Shown: positions 16,495-25,450, counted from the stretch's first letter. The stretch: 35,048 nt of DNA from Acidobacteriota bacterium (GCA_021781495.1 JAJXWS010000034.1:1-35048), one strand, 5' to 3'. Numbers and translations: made by a program. The notes: generated by a model from the sequence alone, not told the origin.

Positions 16495-19002
16495 ATGAAC
16501 ACTGGCAGCGGTCCATGGATGCTGGCTCTCAGGCGACTGGGCATTACCACTGTTCTTCTTGCGGCCGCATGGCTGCCTGGCTTTGCCGTTGCGGCCGCCG
16601 GGCAGGCTCCGCCCGCGCAGGAGCCCGTCCTCATCGCGGTTGTGGATGAGACGGGCGTGGCGGTGGAAGGCGCGCAGGTGACGGTGGAGGAGACCGGGCA
16701 GCCTGTGCTGCGTGTTGCCACCGACTACTCCGGGCATACGCGGTATCTTTTGCGTGGATCAGCGCCGTATCGGCTGCGCATCGCCAGGCCCGGATTTTAT
16801 GAGACGGTCGTCAATGAGTCCGACCCGGAGCTGCGCGAGATCCGCGTCGTGCTTAATCACGAGCAGATGGTCACCGAGCGCGTGAGTGTAACGGCCTCTG
16901 TGCCCGGCATTGATACCGAGCAGGCCTCGGACAAGCTCACGATGAACATGCCGGAGATCATCAATATTCCGTATCCCACGTCACGCGACATTCGCAATCT
17001 GCTGCCGTTCTATCCCGGCGTGGTGCAGGATGCCAGCGGGCAGGTGCACGTGGCAGGGTCAGAGACGTGGGCCACGCTCGACATGCTCGATGGATTCGAT
17101 ATCCGCTCGCCCATCAGCGGCCAGCTGGCCATGCGCGTCAGCGCCGATGCGGTTCGCTCCATCGATCAGCAGACGACCCGCTATCCCGTGGAGTTTGGCC
17201 GCGCCACGGGCGGCGTTGTGGCCTTCTACACCGGCATGGGCGACAACTCCTTCCGTTTTAATGCAACCAACTTCGTGCCCTCGTTTCGTGACCTGAACGG
17301 AATCCGCTTTGACAAGTTCGTTCCGCGCGTCACCTTCTCCGGTCCTCTGGTGCGCAACCGCGCATGGTTCTTTGATGGGCTTGAGCTGGAGTACGACAAC
17401 AACTACATTCCAGAGCTGCCCAGCGGAGCCGACACCAACCACCTGCTGCGCGGCAGCAACCTGCTTCGCTTTCAGGTCAACCTGACGCCGGCGAACATCC
17501 TCTCCACCGGCGTGCTGGCCAACGCCTATCACTCGCCCTACGACGGCATCTCCTCGCTCGTTCCGCAGCAGAGCACGACCAAGCGCAACACCATTGCATG
17601 GCTGCCGTACCTGCGCGATCAGCACAGCTTCCATAACGGTGCGCTGATCGACTTCGGTGTGGGCGTGGTGCGCTTCCACGACGGCTACGAGCCCCACGGC
17701 GACAGCCCGTTCCAACTCACGCCCGAGCTTTCGCATGGCAGCTACTTTGAGAATCTCTCCAGCTACTCGCGGCGCATCTCCGCCAACGGCGCACTTTACT
17801 TGCCCACTCTGCACGGCGAGGGCGACCACAATCTCAAGCTCGGCATCGACCTCGGACACATCGAGTACAGCGAATCCATTGCGCGCGCGCCAGTGAACTA
17901 CCTGCGCGAGGATGGCACGCTGCTGCGTCGCAGCGTCTTTCCCGCGGCATCTTCATTCACCCGCCACAATGTCGAGATCGGTGTGTACCTGCAGGATCGC
18001 TGGAAAGTGTACAAGGATCTGCTGCTGGAGCCGGGCCTGCGTTTTGACTGGGATGAGGTGGTGCGCCGCCCTCAGTTTGCGCCTCGCCTCGCCGCCACTT
18101 ACTCGCCGGCAAAGGCCCACGGAAAGACCAAGGTCTCCGCGGGCATTGGCCTCTACTACGAGCACACACAGCTTGAGTATCTGGCACGCGCACAGGCCGG
18201 CACGCGCCAGGACACGTACTACGCCGCCGACGGCGTAACGCCCACCGGCCCCGCGTTGCAAACCATCTTTACCGCAGACAACGGCACGCTGCGCGAGGCT
18301 CGCGCCGTGAACTGGAGCGTGAGCCTGGAGCAACAGCTTCCCGGCTCGGTGTACTTTACAGCTAACCTGATGCGCAAGGTCGTCAGCAACGAATTTACGT
18401 ATGTGAACCCAGGCGATCCATCGGCCATGGCGGGCAGCTTTGTTCTGTCGAATGCGCGGCAGGATCACGACAATCTCGTCTCAGTGGAGGCTCGCCGCAC
18501 GTTCAAGGAAGACTACACGCTATTCGCGGCCTACACGCACTCCTCGGCTCGCACCAATGCAGCCATCGACTACATTCCCACTCTCTCCATGCTCGGCCCG
18601 CAGCAGAGCGGACCCCTGGCATGGGACACGCCGAATCGCGTGCTCTCCTGGGGATGGCTCCCATTCCTCGTTCCCGGCTTCAGGAAGAGCTGGGACTTTG
18701 TCTACACGCTCGACTGGCACTCCGGGTTCCCCTACACGTCGGTTAATGCGGGTTACCAGGTCGTGGGCGCGGCGGGCTCGCGGCGCTTTCCCAACTACAC
18801 GGCCATCAGCCCCGGCCTGGAGTGGCGCTTCCACTTCCGCGGTTCTTACTTCGGCCTGCGCGGTGTGCTGGAAAACATCACGGACAGCCACAACCCAGTC
18901 GTGGTCAACAACGTTGTGGATTCGCCCCAGTACGGAACCTTCAGCGAATACGAGGGCCGCGCCTTTACCGCGCGTCTGCGGCTCATCGGATCTAAGAAAT
19001 AG
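16495..19002 (+). CDS. Oar/TonB-dependent-receptor-like outer-membrane protein
   Basis: An 835-residue protein with a signal peptide (LGITTVLLAAAWLPGFAVAAA). A carboxypeptidase-regulatory-like beta-sandwich follows (about 40-120; VDETGVAVEGAQVTVEE ... YRLRIARPGFYE), then a plug-like domain (SRDIRNLLPFYPGVV ... TLDMLDGFDI ... EFGRATGGVVAFYT) and a long barrel rich in Tyr, Asn and Phe (RAWFFDGLELEYDNNY, VYLQDRWKVYKDL, YHSHF-type strands). This architecture is very common in acidobacteria and usually proposed for uptake of oligosaccharides or other polymers; the substrate is unknown. The chain ends in GSKK, not in Phe. The start is uncertain: ATG 16495 is preferred, ATG 16519 and TTG 16450 are alternatives, and no strong ribosome binding site is seen. 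It may be co-transcribed with the preceding oxidoreductase. Confidence 0.85.
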   Translation: MNTGSGPWMLALRRLGITTVLLAAAWLPGFAVAAAGQAPPAQEPVLIAVVDETGVAVEGAQVTVEETGQPVLRVATDYSGHTRYLLRGSAPYRLRIARPGFYETVVNESDPELREIRVVLNHEQMVTERVSVTASVPGIDTEQASDKLTMNMPEIINIPYPTSRDIRNLLPFYPGVVQDASGQVHVAGSETWATLDMLDGFDIRSPISGQLAMRVSADAVRSIDQQTTRYPVEFGRATGGVVAFYTGMGDNSFRFNATNFVPSFRDLNGIRFDKFVPRVTFSGPLVRNRAWFFDGLELEYDNNYIPELPSGADTNHLLRGSNLLRFQVNLTPANILSTGVLANAYHSPYDGISSLVPQQSTTKRNTIAWLPYLRDQHSFHNGALIDFGVGVVRFHDGYEPHGDSPFQLTPELSHGSYFENLSSYSRRISANGALYLPTLHGEGDHNLKLGIDLGHIEYSESIARAPVNYLREDGTLLRRSVFPAASSFTRHNVEIGVYLQDRWKVYKDLLLEPGLRFDWDEVVRRPQFAPRLAATYSPAKAHGKTKVSAGIGLYYEHTQLEYLARAQAGTRQDTYYAADGVTPTGPALQTIFTADNGTLREARAVNWSVSLEQQLPGSVYFTANLMRKVVSNEFTYVNPGDPSAMAGSFVLSNARQDHDNLVSVEARRTFKEDYTLFAAYTHSSARTNAAIDYIPTLSMLGPQQSGPLAWDTPNRVLSWGWLPFLVPGFRKSWDFVYTLDWHSGFPYTSVNAGYQVVGAAGSRRFPNYTAISPGLEWRFHFRGSYFGLRGVLENITDSHNPVVVNNVVDSPQYGTFSEYEGRAFTARLRLIGSKK

Positions 19003-19177
19003 TTGCACGTGAAGGTGCGGCCCATTGCCCGGCTGCGTTGATGTACGTCCGTTGTCGCACGCACATCTCACTGCTTTGCGATTGCGGCATGCAAAGGCGG
19101 GAGTAGTTGAGTTGATCCGCCTGAAACCAGTTGGAATATGGATTGTCACAGACGCTCGTGACGCTCAAATGCAGATC

Positions 19178-20899
19178 TCAATGGCTATGGGGTGTACGGT
19201 AACGCACAAGCAGCAGCGTCATGTCGTCAGATTGGCTGGATCCGCGCATAAATTGCCGCACTGCCTGAAGTACGACCCGCTGCATTTCGTCCAGAGGCAT
19301 GGCATGGCAGCCAGCGATCGTTTCTCTGAGGCCATCCACTTCAAAGAGTTTGCGGTCTGGATTTTGGGCTTCGGTTATGCCGTCGCTGAATAGAACGAGC
19401 GTGTCTTCAGGCTCGAGTTGCATTCGGCCAGCAGCGCACTCCGCCTGTGGAAGCAGTCCCACGGGAAGCGACCCCTCCGCATAGAGTTCGGTCACCTGGC
19501 CGCGGCGCATCAGCAGTGGTGAGGGGTGTCCTGCATTGATGTACTCGAAGGCACCATCATGGTCGAGCAGGCCCACGAACAGGGTCGCATGGCGCTCTAT
19601 CTCGCGATGACGGCAGAGCAGCCGGTTGAGATGCTGAAAGACCTTCTCCGGCTCGGTGCCCATTGAGATTCCCGATAGTACTCCTTGCAGCATGGTGGTC
19701 AGCAATGCCGCGCCCAGTCCCTTGCCGGCAACGTCCGCGATAAGAAATGCCACGCGGTCTTCGTCTACCCGGAAGACGTCAAAGTAATCGCCGCCCACCT
19801 CGTGGCAGGGGTAGTGAACGCCGGTTACAGCGAGATGAGGAAAGTCATTCAAGCCCTGCGGCAGCAGTGCCTGTTGGATCTCGCGAGCGATGGTCAACTC
19901 CTGTTCGAGACGCTGACGCTCGCGCTCACGCGCTACCAAACGCGCATTATCCAGAATGCTGGCTGCCTGGACGGCCAACGCGTCGAGGATTTGGCGATCG
20001 ATAGCAGAGAACGCGGCAATGCGGCGCGAGTCCAGATAAAGCACGCCGAGTATTTCACCGCAATCCGATGAGCGATTCTGCCTGGACTCGAAGCAAGGCT
20101 TGGCATAAAGAGGGATGGCAACGACCGCGCGCAGGTTTTGCGCAACAACGCTTTCGGCAGCCTTTAAATCAAGGCTCGCAAGATTCAGGTCTTCTGTAAT
20201 TACGCCGGATTTAAGGCTGATGGCCTGGTTGACGGCCGTGTGGCTGGGGCTGAGCGTTTCCGGCGGCAAGCTCTCCCCGCCACTGCTTTGCGCGAGGCGA
20301 ACGCGCATTTTGCCCGTGGCGTCCGGCTCCAGAAGCAGGCCGCGGTCGGCATGCGTAATCGCGATCGCATGATCGAGCATGGTGCTTAAAACGGAGTCGA
20401 GAGGGAGCTGCGAATGCAGCAGCGACGTAGCTTGCAGGAGAAGATTCAACCTGCTCAATCCCGAACCGGAAGCAGATCCAACGACGTCGGCAATGGTGCC
20501 GATGTGCGCAAGCAAGTCGGCTACAGATTCACGATCTTGACCGGAGGACGCTGAAAAGCGATGGAAGACAATCCGGTAGCAGCCGTCGATACCAAAGGTG
20601 ATGGTATCGCCGTGTTCCAGCAGTTTCTGCTCCACCTTGACACCGTTTACGAAAAGGCCGTAGCGGTTGCCACAGTCTTCGATTCGGTGGCCGTCTTCGC
20701 CGGTAACAATGACGGCGCAGCGGCGCGAGATACGTCCGTCTGGCAGTTGGAGGTTGTTGTCGCCGGCTCCGCCGCGGCCAATCAGAAAGGGAGAATGGGT
20801 CAAGGGAACACGCTGGCGTGTCTGATCCGGAGCGATCACCTCGAGAACTGATTCCGATTGTGGGGAAAGGCCGTCCATGGCAACAAGTGGGCTAATCAT
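19178..20899 (-). CDS. FHA-GAF-PP2C (SpoIIE-type) serine/threonine phosphatase
   Basis: A 573-residue cytosolic signalling protein. An FHA domain (about 25-115) shows LIGRGG (G41-R42), ISRR (58-60) and FVNGVKV (N86-G87), the phosphothreonine-reading residues. A GAF-like sensor (about 150-315) is followed by a helical linker ARERERQRLEQELTIAREIQ. The SpoIIE/RsbU PP2C domain (about 335-570) has metal aspartates in VGGDYFDVF (D371), IADVAGKGLG (D389), FSDGITEAQN (D506) and SDDMTLLLV (558-559). Start at 20899 is chosen; the frame runs on to 21172 but that part is not protein-like, and ATG 20878 is an alternative. It follows the peptidase by 283 bases. It may antagonise the kinase encoded upstream or act on an unseen anti-sigma pathway. 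Confidence 0.9.
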   Translation of the reverse strand: MISPLVAMDGLSPQSESVLEVIAPDQTRQRVPLTHSPFLIGRGGAGDNNLQLPDGRISRRCAVIVTGEDGHRIEDCGNRYGLFVNGVKVEQKLLEHGDTITFGIDGCYRIVFHRFSASSGQDRESVADLLAHIGTIADVVGSASGSGLSRLNLLLQATSLLHSQLPLDSVLSTMLDHAIAITHADRGLLLEPDATGKMRVRLAQSSGGESLPPETLSPSHTAVNQAISLKSGVITEDLNLASLDLKAAESVVAQNLRAVVAIPLYAKPCFESRQNRSSDCGEILGVLYLDSRRIAAFSAIDRQILDALAVQAASILDNARLVARERERQRLEQELTIAREIQQALLPQGLNDFPHLAVTGVHYPCHEVGGDYFDVFRVDEDRVAFLIADVAGKGLGAALLTTMLQGVLSGISMGTEPEKVFQHLNRLLCRHREIERHATLFVGLLDHDGAFEYINAGHPSPLLMRRGQVTELYAEGSLPVGLLPQAECAAGRMQLEPEDTLVLFSDGITEAQNPDRKLFEVDGLRETIAGCHAMPLDEMQRVVLQAVRQFMRGSSQSDDMTLLLVRYRTPHSH

Positions 20900-21182
20900 A
20901 GCACCAGTTGCATTTAAGACCGAGGCGAAAGAACGGTCCGCCTGCGCAATTCCGCGTCGAGTGGATGAGAACACGCTTTTGTAAGTCCGGTGCAGGGATT
21001 CCTCACCATTTGAAGCCGAACCCACCCCATGGCGTCGTGTTGACTGCCGTATACAGAACAGGATCCTCGGCGCAGATGCCTGCAGGCTCAGGCTTGAATC
21101 AGATGGATGAAACGCCTCACTACTACATCTTTTCTTAAGATCGTCGCGGCACCTTTGGGGCTTGCCTGGCAAGGGCTGGATC

Positions 21183-21950
21183 TCAGGAAGGCTTGCCTCC
21201 GGAATGCGAATGCAGCAAAGTCAAATCATTTTCCAGAGTCACCGTGTCGAACCCTGTGGGGCATGTAGCATTCTCTGCTACCCAGTCGGTGCTAAGGACA
21301 GCATAGACTTCCTCCGCATAGCGTTCGAAGAACTCCCAACTCATCGTCTTCAGCCGGCCCCAGGACACGGCATAGAGCGATTGCTCATCGTATCCAACCA
21401 CAGCGACGCAATGCCCTTGATTGGGATTCGGAATCGTGGCGTCGGCGGTCGCCGACGCAGGAATTTCCCACGGAATGTCTGGCCAGCCTTTCGGATCACC
21501 GGCACAGGCAAACGCCGGAAGGTCGAGTCCGACATAGCCGCTGCCGAAGAGATGAATGATGCAGCGCAGATCAGTAGTATTTGCCTTGCTTCCGCTGACG
21601 AACGAATGGATTTGGTGACCGCCTATCCCCTGCTTGCGCCAGTATCGCAGCGCATCCAGCATGGAAACGCACTCCAGGAGGCGATCCCCGGTGAGCTGTG
21701 CATGGGCACGAATGATGTCGGCGTCGGTCAGAAAGATGCCGTGCAGATTAGCTGCCGTCCAATGATGAATCATGTGTCCCGCTGCGGCAGAGGTGCAGCA
21801 GTTGAAGCGGTCATTGGCCAGCATCGGCCACGCGGGTGTTGATTCCAGCATCTCCCGAACCGGGGGAACGGGCAGCGTGAACACGTTCACATAGTTTCTG
21901 AGGTGAAGCGTTCTCGGATCTGATTGGGACCGAACTCTACCGAGCAGCAT
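21183..21950 (-). CDS. Papain-like cysteine peptidase-family protein
   Basis: A 255-residue protein that matches a widespread but poorly characterised papain-like family. The features I recall are an N-terminal LGR...DPRTLHLRNYV stretch, WPMLANDR.. before the cysteine, a WGxLKxMxW box and a DW..P.GFD end. The likely nucleophile is C52 in NDRFNCCTSAAAGHM; the usual GDCT is NCCT here. The histidine would be H180 (QGHCVAVVGYD), and W197 (VSWGRLKTMSW) sits near the expected third site. No signal peptide is seen. ATG at 21950 has AGGAGG 4 bases upstream, inside the kinase gene, and overlaps its end by 14 bases, implying coupled translation. In this locus it could be the leader peptidase of the peptide product; that is inference. 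Confidence 0.75.
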   Translation of the reverse strand: MLLGRVRSQSDPRTLHLRNYVNVFTLPVPPVREMLESTPAWPMLANDRFNCCTSAAAGHMIHHWTAANLHGIFLTDADIIRAHAQLTGDRLLECVSMLDALRYWRKQGIGGHQIHSFVSGSKANTTDLRCIIHLFGSGYVGLDLPAFACAGDPKGWPDIPWEIPASATADATIPNPNQGHCVAVVGYDEQSLYAVSWGRLKTMSWEFFERYAEEVYAVLSTDWVAENATCPTGFDTVTLENDLTLLHSHSGGKPS

Positions 21951-24333
21951 TCCGCCTCCTGTGGGTAGAAGGATGTTTGAGATTCATCCGCTGCAGCATG
22001 CGATGATAGCGCGGATCGTCATGCAAGTGCCGTAGACTTGGAAACACCGCAATATAGGAAAGCAAAATATCTCGGCTCTCGGCGGCTCTCTCAAGCCAGG
22101 TAAACGCCAGATCCTTCTCGCCCACCGATGCGGCTGCTACGGCGATGGCGACAGGAAGAGCCGTGCCGTTGTTCTCATATTCGAGGAGCTGGTTCAGCAC
22201 CAGACGACCCTTCTCCAGATCTCCGTTTTGCACGTGAGCATCGGCGAGCCAACCCATCAGTACCGGCATGCGGCTCTTCGCGATGCCTTCTTCGAACGTA
22301 TGCACAGCCTCCTGGAGGCGGCCGCTTTGAGCCTGCGCAATGCCCAACGCGTAATAGAGCTCGAAATAATGCGGCGAAGCTTCCAGGGCGCTTTGCGCCA
22401 GCAGAATGCTGGTATCGTGGTCCCCAAGGTAGGCGCGGAGAATGGCTTCTTCAGCGTGAAGCGGTGCGGACAGCGGGTCGTAGCTGATCCCGATGCGGAC
22501 CTGCTCCAGCGCTTCCTCCAGCAGACCGTGAATGAGGAGATAGGTAACGTAAATGTAGTAGGAATCGCCGCGCTGCGGCCGCAGTTCGATTGCCTTTACC
22601 AGGTGTTGGCGGGCATCCTCCCAGTTCCAGTCGTAAAACTGCAGTACCGACGCGAGAGCGATGTGCCCCTCGGGCAGGTTGGGGTCAAGACGAATGGCTT
22701 TCAGCGCTGATGAGCGCGCCAGGCCCCATGCTTCATGCGGCGGCATCAGGCCCAGACTGCCTTGCAGGCAGTAGTAGTCGGCCAAACCGGCATGCGCTGC
22801 CGCGGAACTTTCATCGAGTTGCAGCGCCTGCTCAAAGTAGCGGCCTGCGTGTTGAATATCCTCGATCGTCTTGCGGTTCCAGTGGTAGCGCCCCTTCAGA
22901 TAAGCCTCGTAGGCTTCGGTGCGCATTGGCGTTACTGGCTCTGGGGCAGAGAGGCTCATATGTTGACCAACGGTGTCGCTCAGCGCAGAGACCACAGAAG
23001 CAGCGATCTCGTCCTGCAGTTCAAAGACATCCGCTATTTCCCGGTCAAGACGAGGAGAGGACCAGAGATGAAAACCTGTACCGGCATCCACAAGCTGCAT
23101 GTTGACGCGGACGCGTGATCCCGAACGCCGCACGCTTCCTTCCAGCAGAACCTGGGCATGCAGAGCCTCGCCAATTTCACGGATGTCTTTCGTCGTTCCC
23201 TTGAAGGCAAACGCAGAGGTGCGGGAAACTACTCTCAGTCCCTTGATCGTCCCCAGCGCTGCGATCAGTTCTTCCGTGAGTCCATCACTGAAGTATTCGC
23301 TATCTGGTTCCGAACTAAGATTCCGCATCGGCAGCACGGCGATGGAAACTCCTGCTTCATGAGTTCGTGCGAAAGTCTCCGCGCGAGCCGAACTGCCGTG
23401 TATGGAGGAGAGCAAATCTGACGGCACGGCGTGTGTGCGCAGCTGCGAAGAACTCCCGGCAGTCGGCGCGTCAGCATGCATGGAAACAGCGTCAGCGGCG
23501 TCCGGTATCGCCTCATCGCTGAGGAGTTGCTCGAGCTCGGCAGCGGAGCTGTGGCGCGCATGCGGCTGCACCCGCAAACAACGCTCTACGGCCTTCATCA
23601 GAGAATGCGGCAGATTTGGGCGGATTTCATGCAGGGGAATGTAGTCTCCACGGGCTATCGCAGCGCAAATGGCCGATGCTGTCGGATGCCGGAACGGCGG
23701 ATGCCCCACGGCCATTTCGTAGAGAACCGCCCCGAGAGCCCAGATGTCTGCGCGATGGTCGACCGGATTCCCGTCGAGTTGTTCCGGCGGCATGTACGCC
23801 AAGGTTCCCATCACCTGGCGAGACAGCGTCAATTGAGTTTCATCAGCGATTCGAGACAGGCCAAAGTCGAGAATTTTAACGCCGCCGTTTTGAACGATAA
23901 ATACATTACCGGGTTTGATGTCTCGATGCACGACGCCGGACATATGCGCGGCGTGGAGGCCGGCAGCGACCTGGCGACCAATTTCCATGATTCTTCGGTG
24001 CTCGAGTGCTCCGCTCCTGGCCAGCAGTTCGGCGAGCGTCTGACCGCGGTAGCAAGCCATCACCAGCAGCAGTGCCCCTTCCGGCGTCTCCTCGGCCGTA
24101 TAAATGGTGCAGAGATTGGGATGATCCAGAGCCGATGCCGCACGTGCTTCTCTGAGGAAGCGCGCGCGCATCTCGGCGTTTTCCGATATCAGGTTCTGCA
24201 GCAGCTTAATAGCCACGGTACGGCCCAGCCGCAGATCTTCAGCCTCAAAGACGATACCCATTCCTCCTTCGCCAAGCTTGCGGACAACACGATAATGGAG
24301 GATCTGAGTTCCGGGATTGATAACTGGAATCAT
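21937..24333 (-). CDS. Soluble Hanks-type Ser/Thr kinase with TolB-like and TPR domains
   Basis: A 798-residue protein. The kinase domain (about 12-275) is complete: GEGGMGIVFEA (21-31), VAIKLL with K43, RFLREA with E62, HRDIKPGNVF with D138, DFGLSR (156-161) and the MGTLAYMPPEQL activation segment. Residues about 328-450 form a TolB/FlgO-like domain (IAVLPMRNLSSEPDSEYFSDG ... LLEGSVRRSGSRVRVNMQL). The remainder is tetratricopeptide repeats (KGRYHWNRKT, AAAHAGLADYYCLQG, LYYALGIAQAQSGR and others). No transmembrane segment separates the domains, so it is probably cytosolic. This architecture is frequent in acidobacteria. Its ATG is 12 bases after the stop of the iron-enzyme gene and its 3' end overlaps the peptidase start, so it belongs to the operon. 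Targets are unknown. Confidence 0.92.
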   Translation of the reverse strand: MIPVINPGTQILHYRVVRKLGEGGMGIVFEAEDLRLGRTVAIKLLQNLISENAEMRARFLREARAASALDHPNLCTIYTAEETPEGALLLVMACYRGQTLAELLARSGALEHRRIMEIGRQVAAGLHAAHMSGVVHRDIKPGNVFIVQNGGVKILDFGLSRIADETQLTLSRQVMGTLAYMPPEQLDGNPVDHRADIWALGAVLYEMAVGHPPFRHPTASAICAAIARGDYIPLHEIRPNLPHSLMKAVERCLRVQPHARHSSAAELEQLLSDEAIPDAADAVSMHADAPTAGSSSQLRTHAVPSDLLSSIHGSSARAETFARTHEAGVSIAVLPMRNLSSEPDSEYFSDGLTEELIAALGTIKGLRVVSRTSAFAFKGTTKDIREIGEALHAQVLLEGSVRRSGSRVRVNMQLVDAGTGFHLWSSPRLDREIADVFELQDEIAASVVSALSDTVGQHMSLSAPEPVTPMRTEAYEAYLKGRYHWNRKTIEDIQHAGRYFEQALQLDESSAAAHAGLADYYCLQGSLGLMPPHEAWGLARSSALKAIRLDPNLPEGHIALASVLQFYDWNWEDARQHLVKAIELRPQRGDSYYIYVTYLLIHGLLEEALEQVRIGISYDPLSAPLHAEEAILRAYLGDHDTSILLAQSALEASPHYFELYYALGIAQAQSGRLQEAVHTFEEGIAKSRMPVLMGWLADAHVQNGDLEKGRLVLNQLLEYENNGTALPVAIAVAAASVGEKDLAFTWLERAAESRDILLSYIAVFPSLRHLHDDPRYHRMLQRMNLKHPSTHRRRNAAR
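21955..21960 (-). promoter_or_regulatory. Ribosome binding site of the peptidase inside the kinase gene
   Basis: AGGAGG on the minus strand, 4 bases before ATG 21950. It lies within the last codons of the kinase gene, supporting translational coupling. Confidence 0.6.
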
Positions 24334-24345
24334 CGGGAAGTCAAG

Positions 24346-25125
24346 TCATGGCAGAGTTACCGCAGCGGCCACCGGTAGGCTGACGGTAAACACTGTATCG
24401 TGCAAGGCCGGGCTCGAGATGCGTCCGAAATGTTCCACGATCTCGGCGAATACTTTCTCAAGATGGCCGATGGTGGTGATGGCGCTGACCGTAATCAACT
24501 CCTCCTGCTCCCGCGTGAGAGGAAGGTTGTCCAGAAGGGCATCGAACTCCGCTACATGATCTGGATCGAGTTCCGCATGATTGAGGTGACAGGACATGGA
24601 AGCGAGCGGGATTCCCGTGCGCTCGTGTGTCTCCCTCAGGAACGTCGTCTCAGCCGGCTGTTCGAGCACTGCAAGATAGCCGAGATAGGCTACAGGGTGA
24701 ACATGCTCGATCCAGTAATACTGTGATCCCACAAGTGCCACTACGCTGGAGTACGGCAGGCGTCGCAGTGCACGGTCGCGGCAAATGCCCAGCGACGCCA
24801 GGTCTGCAAGGAGCCATTCTTCATGCCCCCGCTCTTCTTCAGCGTGTTCAAGATAATAGTTTCGCAACAAATCGCTTAGAGGATCACCATGGAGTTTCCC
24901 GCATCGATCGGCGGCCAGGCGCATCGCTGGAGCCGAAGCCTGCATGACGCCCAGCATCGCGAACAGGAATTCCGGGTATAGGTCCACCAGTCGCGGGTGG
25001 AACCATACCTCACGAATCAGTTCCGTGAGGCGGCCTCGCGTCAGGGATAACATTCCGCGCAGCCTACTGCTTCGTCCCGTGGCGTACAAACGGGCCGCTT
25101 CACTCTCCGTGTGCTGATTGTCCAC
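24346..25125 (-). CDS. Heme-oxygenase-like iron-containing redox enzyme
   Basis: A 259-residue, mostly helical protein matching the heme-oxygenase-like diiron (HDO) / iron-containing redox enzyme group (PqqC/TENA fold). Candidate metal ligands are in place: YLEHAEEERGHEEWLL (E93, E97 or E98, H101), YLGYLAVLE (E155) and HLNHAELDPDHVAEF (H180/H183, D187, H190). Known members perform oxidative decarboxylation, N-oxygenation or C-C cleavage; the substrate here is unknown. The start is GTG at 25125. AAGGA lies 6 bases upstream, overlapping the stop codon of the precursor gene 9 bases away, so translation of the two is likely coupled. This suggests it tailors the small peptide. Confidence 0.75.
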   Translation of the reverse strand: MDNQHTESEAARLYATGRSSRLRGMLSLTRGRLTELIREVWFHPRLVDLYPEFLFAMLGVMQASAPAMRLAADRCGKLHGDPLSDLLRNYYLEHAEEERGHEEWLLADLASLGICRDRALRRLPYSSVVALVGSQYYWIEHVHPVAYLGYLAVLEQPAETTFLRETHERTGIPLASMSCHLNHAELDPDHVAEFDALLDNLPLTREQEELITVSAITTIGHLEKVFAEIVEHFGRISSPALHDTVFTVSLPVAAAVTLP

Positions 25126-25134
25126 AGATTGTCC

Positions 25135-25338
25135 TTACAGAGCCATGGTTCCCATGCGATGAGAGTCGCCCACCTTGACCTTGCGGTTGAAGAAATCGTC
25201 TCCCAACTTGGCACGTACTGAAATCAACGCATCCACTTCGGCTGCGCTCAGTTGATTGATGCTGTTGATTTCATCGTCGGTGAGGGAATGTTGAGCTTCA
25301 ATGAGACCTGCGGATTGCAGGCGCTCGAAATTGCTCAT
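25135..25338 (-). CDS. Putative RiPP precursor peptide, cysteine-free, 67 residues
   Basis: The peptide starts MSNFERLQSAGLI and has a leader-like acidic helical part (SLTDDEINSINQLSAAEV, then DALISVRAKLGDDFF) followed by a short basic tail NRKVKVGDSHRMGTMAL. It resembles the short leader-type proteins of other RiPP loci (pattern L..AG....L..E...I..LS..EVD.LI....KL), which I recall as the 'aroma-sacti cluster' type; this was not verified. It has no Cys; the tail has one Ser (59) and one Thr (64). ATG at 25338 has AAGGAAGG 7 bases upstream; the longer frame to 25434 is not supported. It lies 112 bases after the LanM-like gene and 9 bases before the iron-enzyme gene, the expected place for a substrate peptide. 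Confidence 0.72.
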   Translation of the reverse strand: MSNFERLQSAGLIEAQHSLTDDEINSINQLSAAEVDALISVRAKLGDDFFNRKVKVGDSHRMGTMAL

Positions 25339-25345
25339 AGCTGTG

Positions 25346-25353
25346 CCTTCCTT
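25346..25353 (-). promoter_or_regulatory. Strong ribosome binding site of the precursor peptide
   Basis: AAGGAAGG on the minus strand, 7 bases before ATG 25338. It is the strongest in the cluster, consistent with a highly translated small peptide, and it fixes the start. Confidence 0.7.
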
Positions 25354-25450
25354 CTGGTTGTGAATAATCGTTCGCTGAGGACGTGGGGGAAGGAAACGTG
25401 GCCTGAGCTTAGCATATCGCCTGACTGGGCGCAACCCGTCCGCGCCAGCA

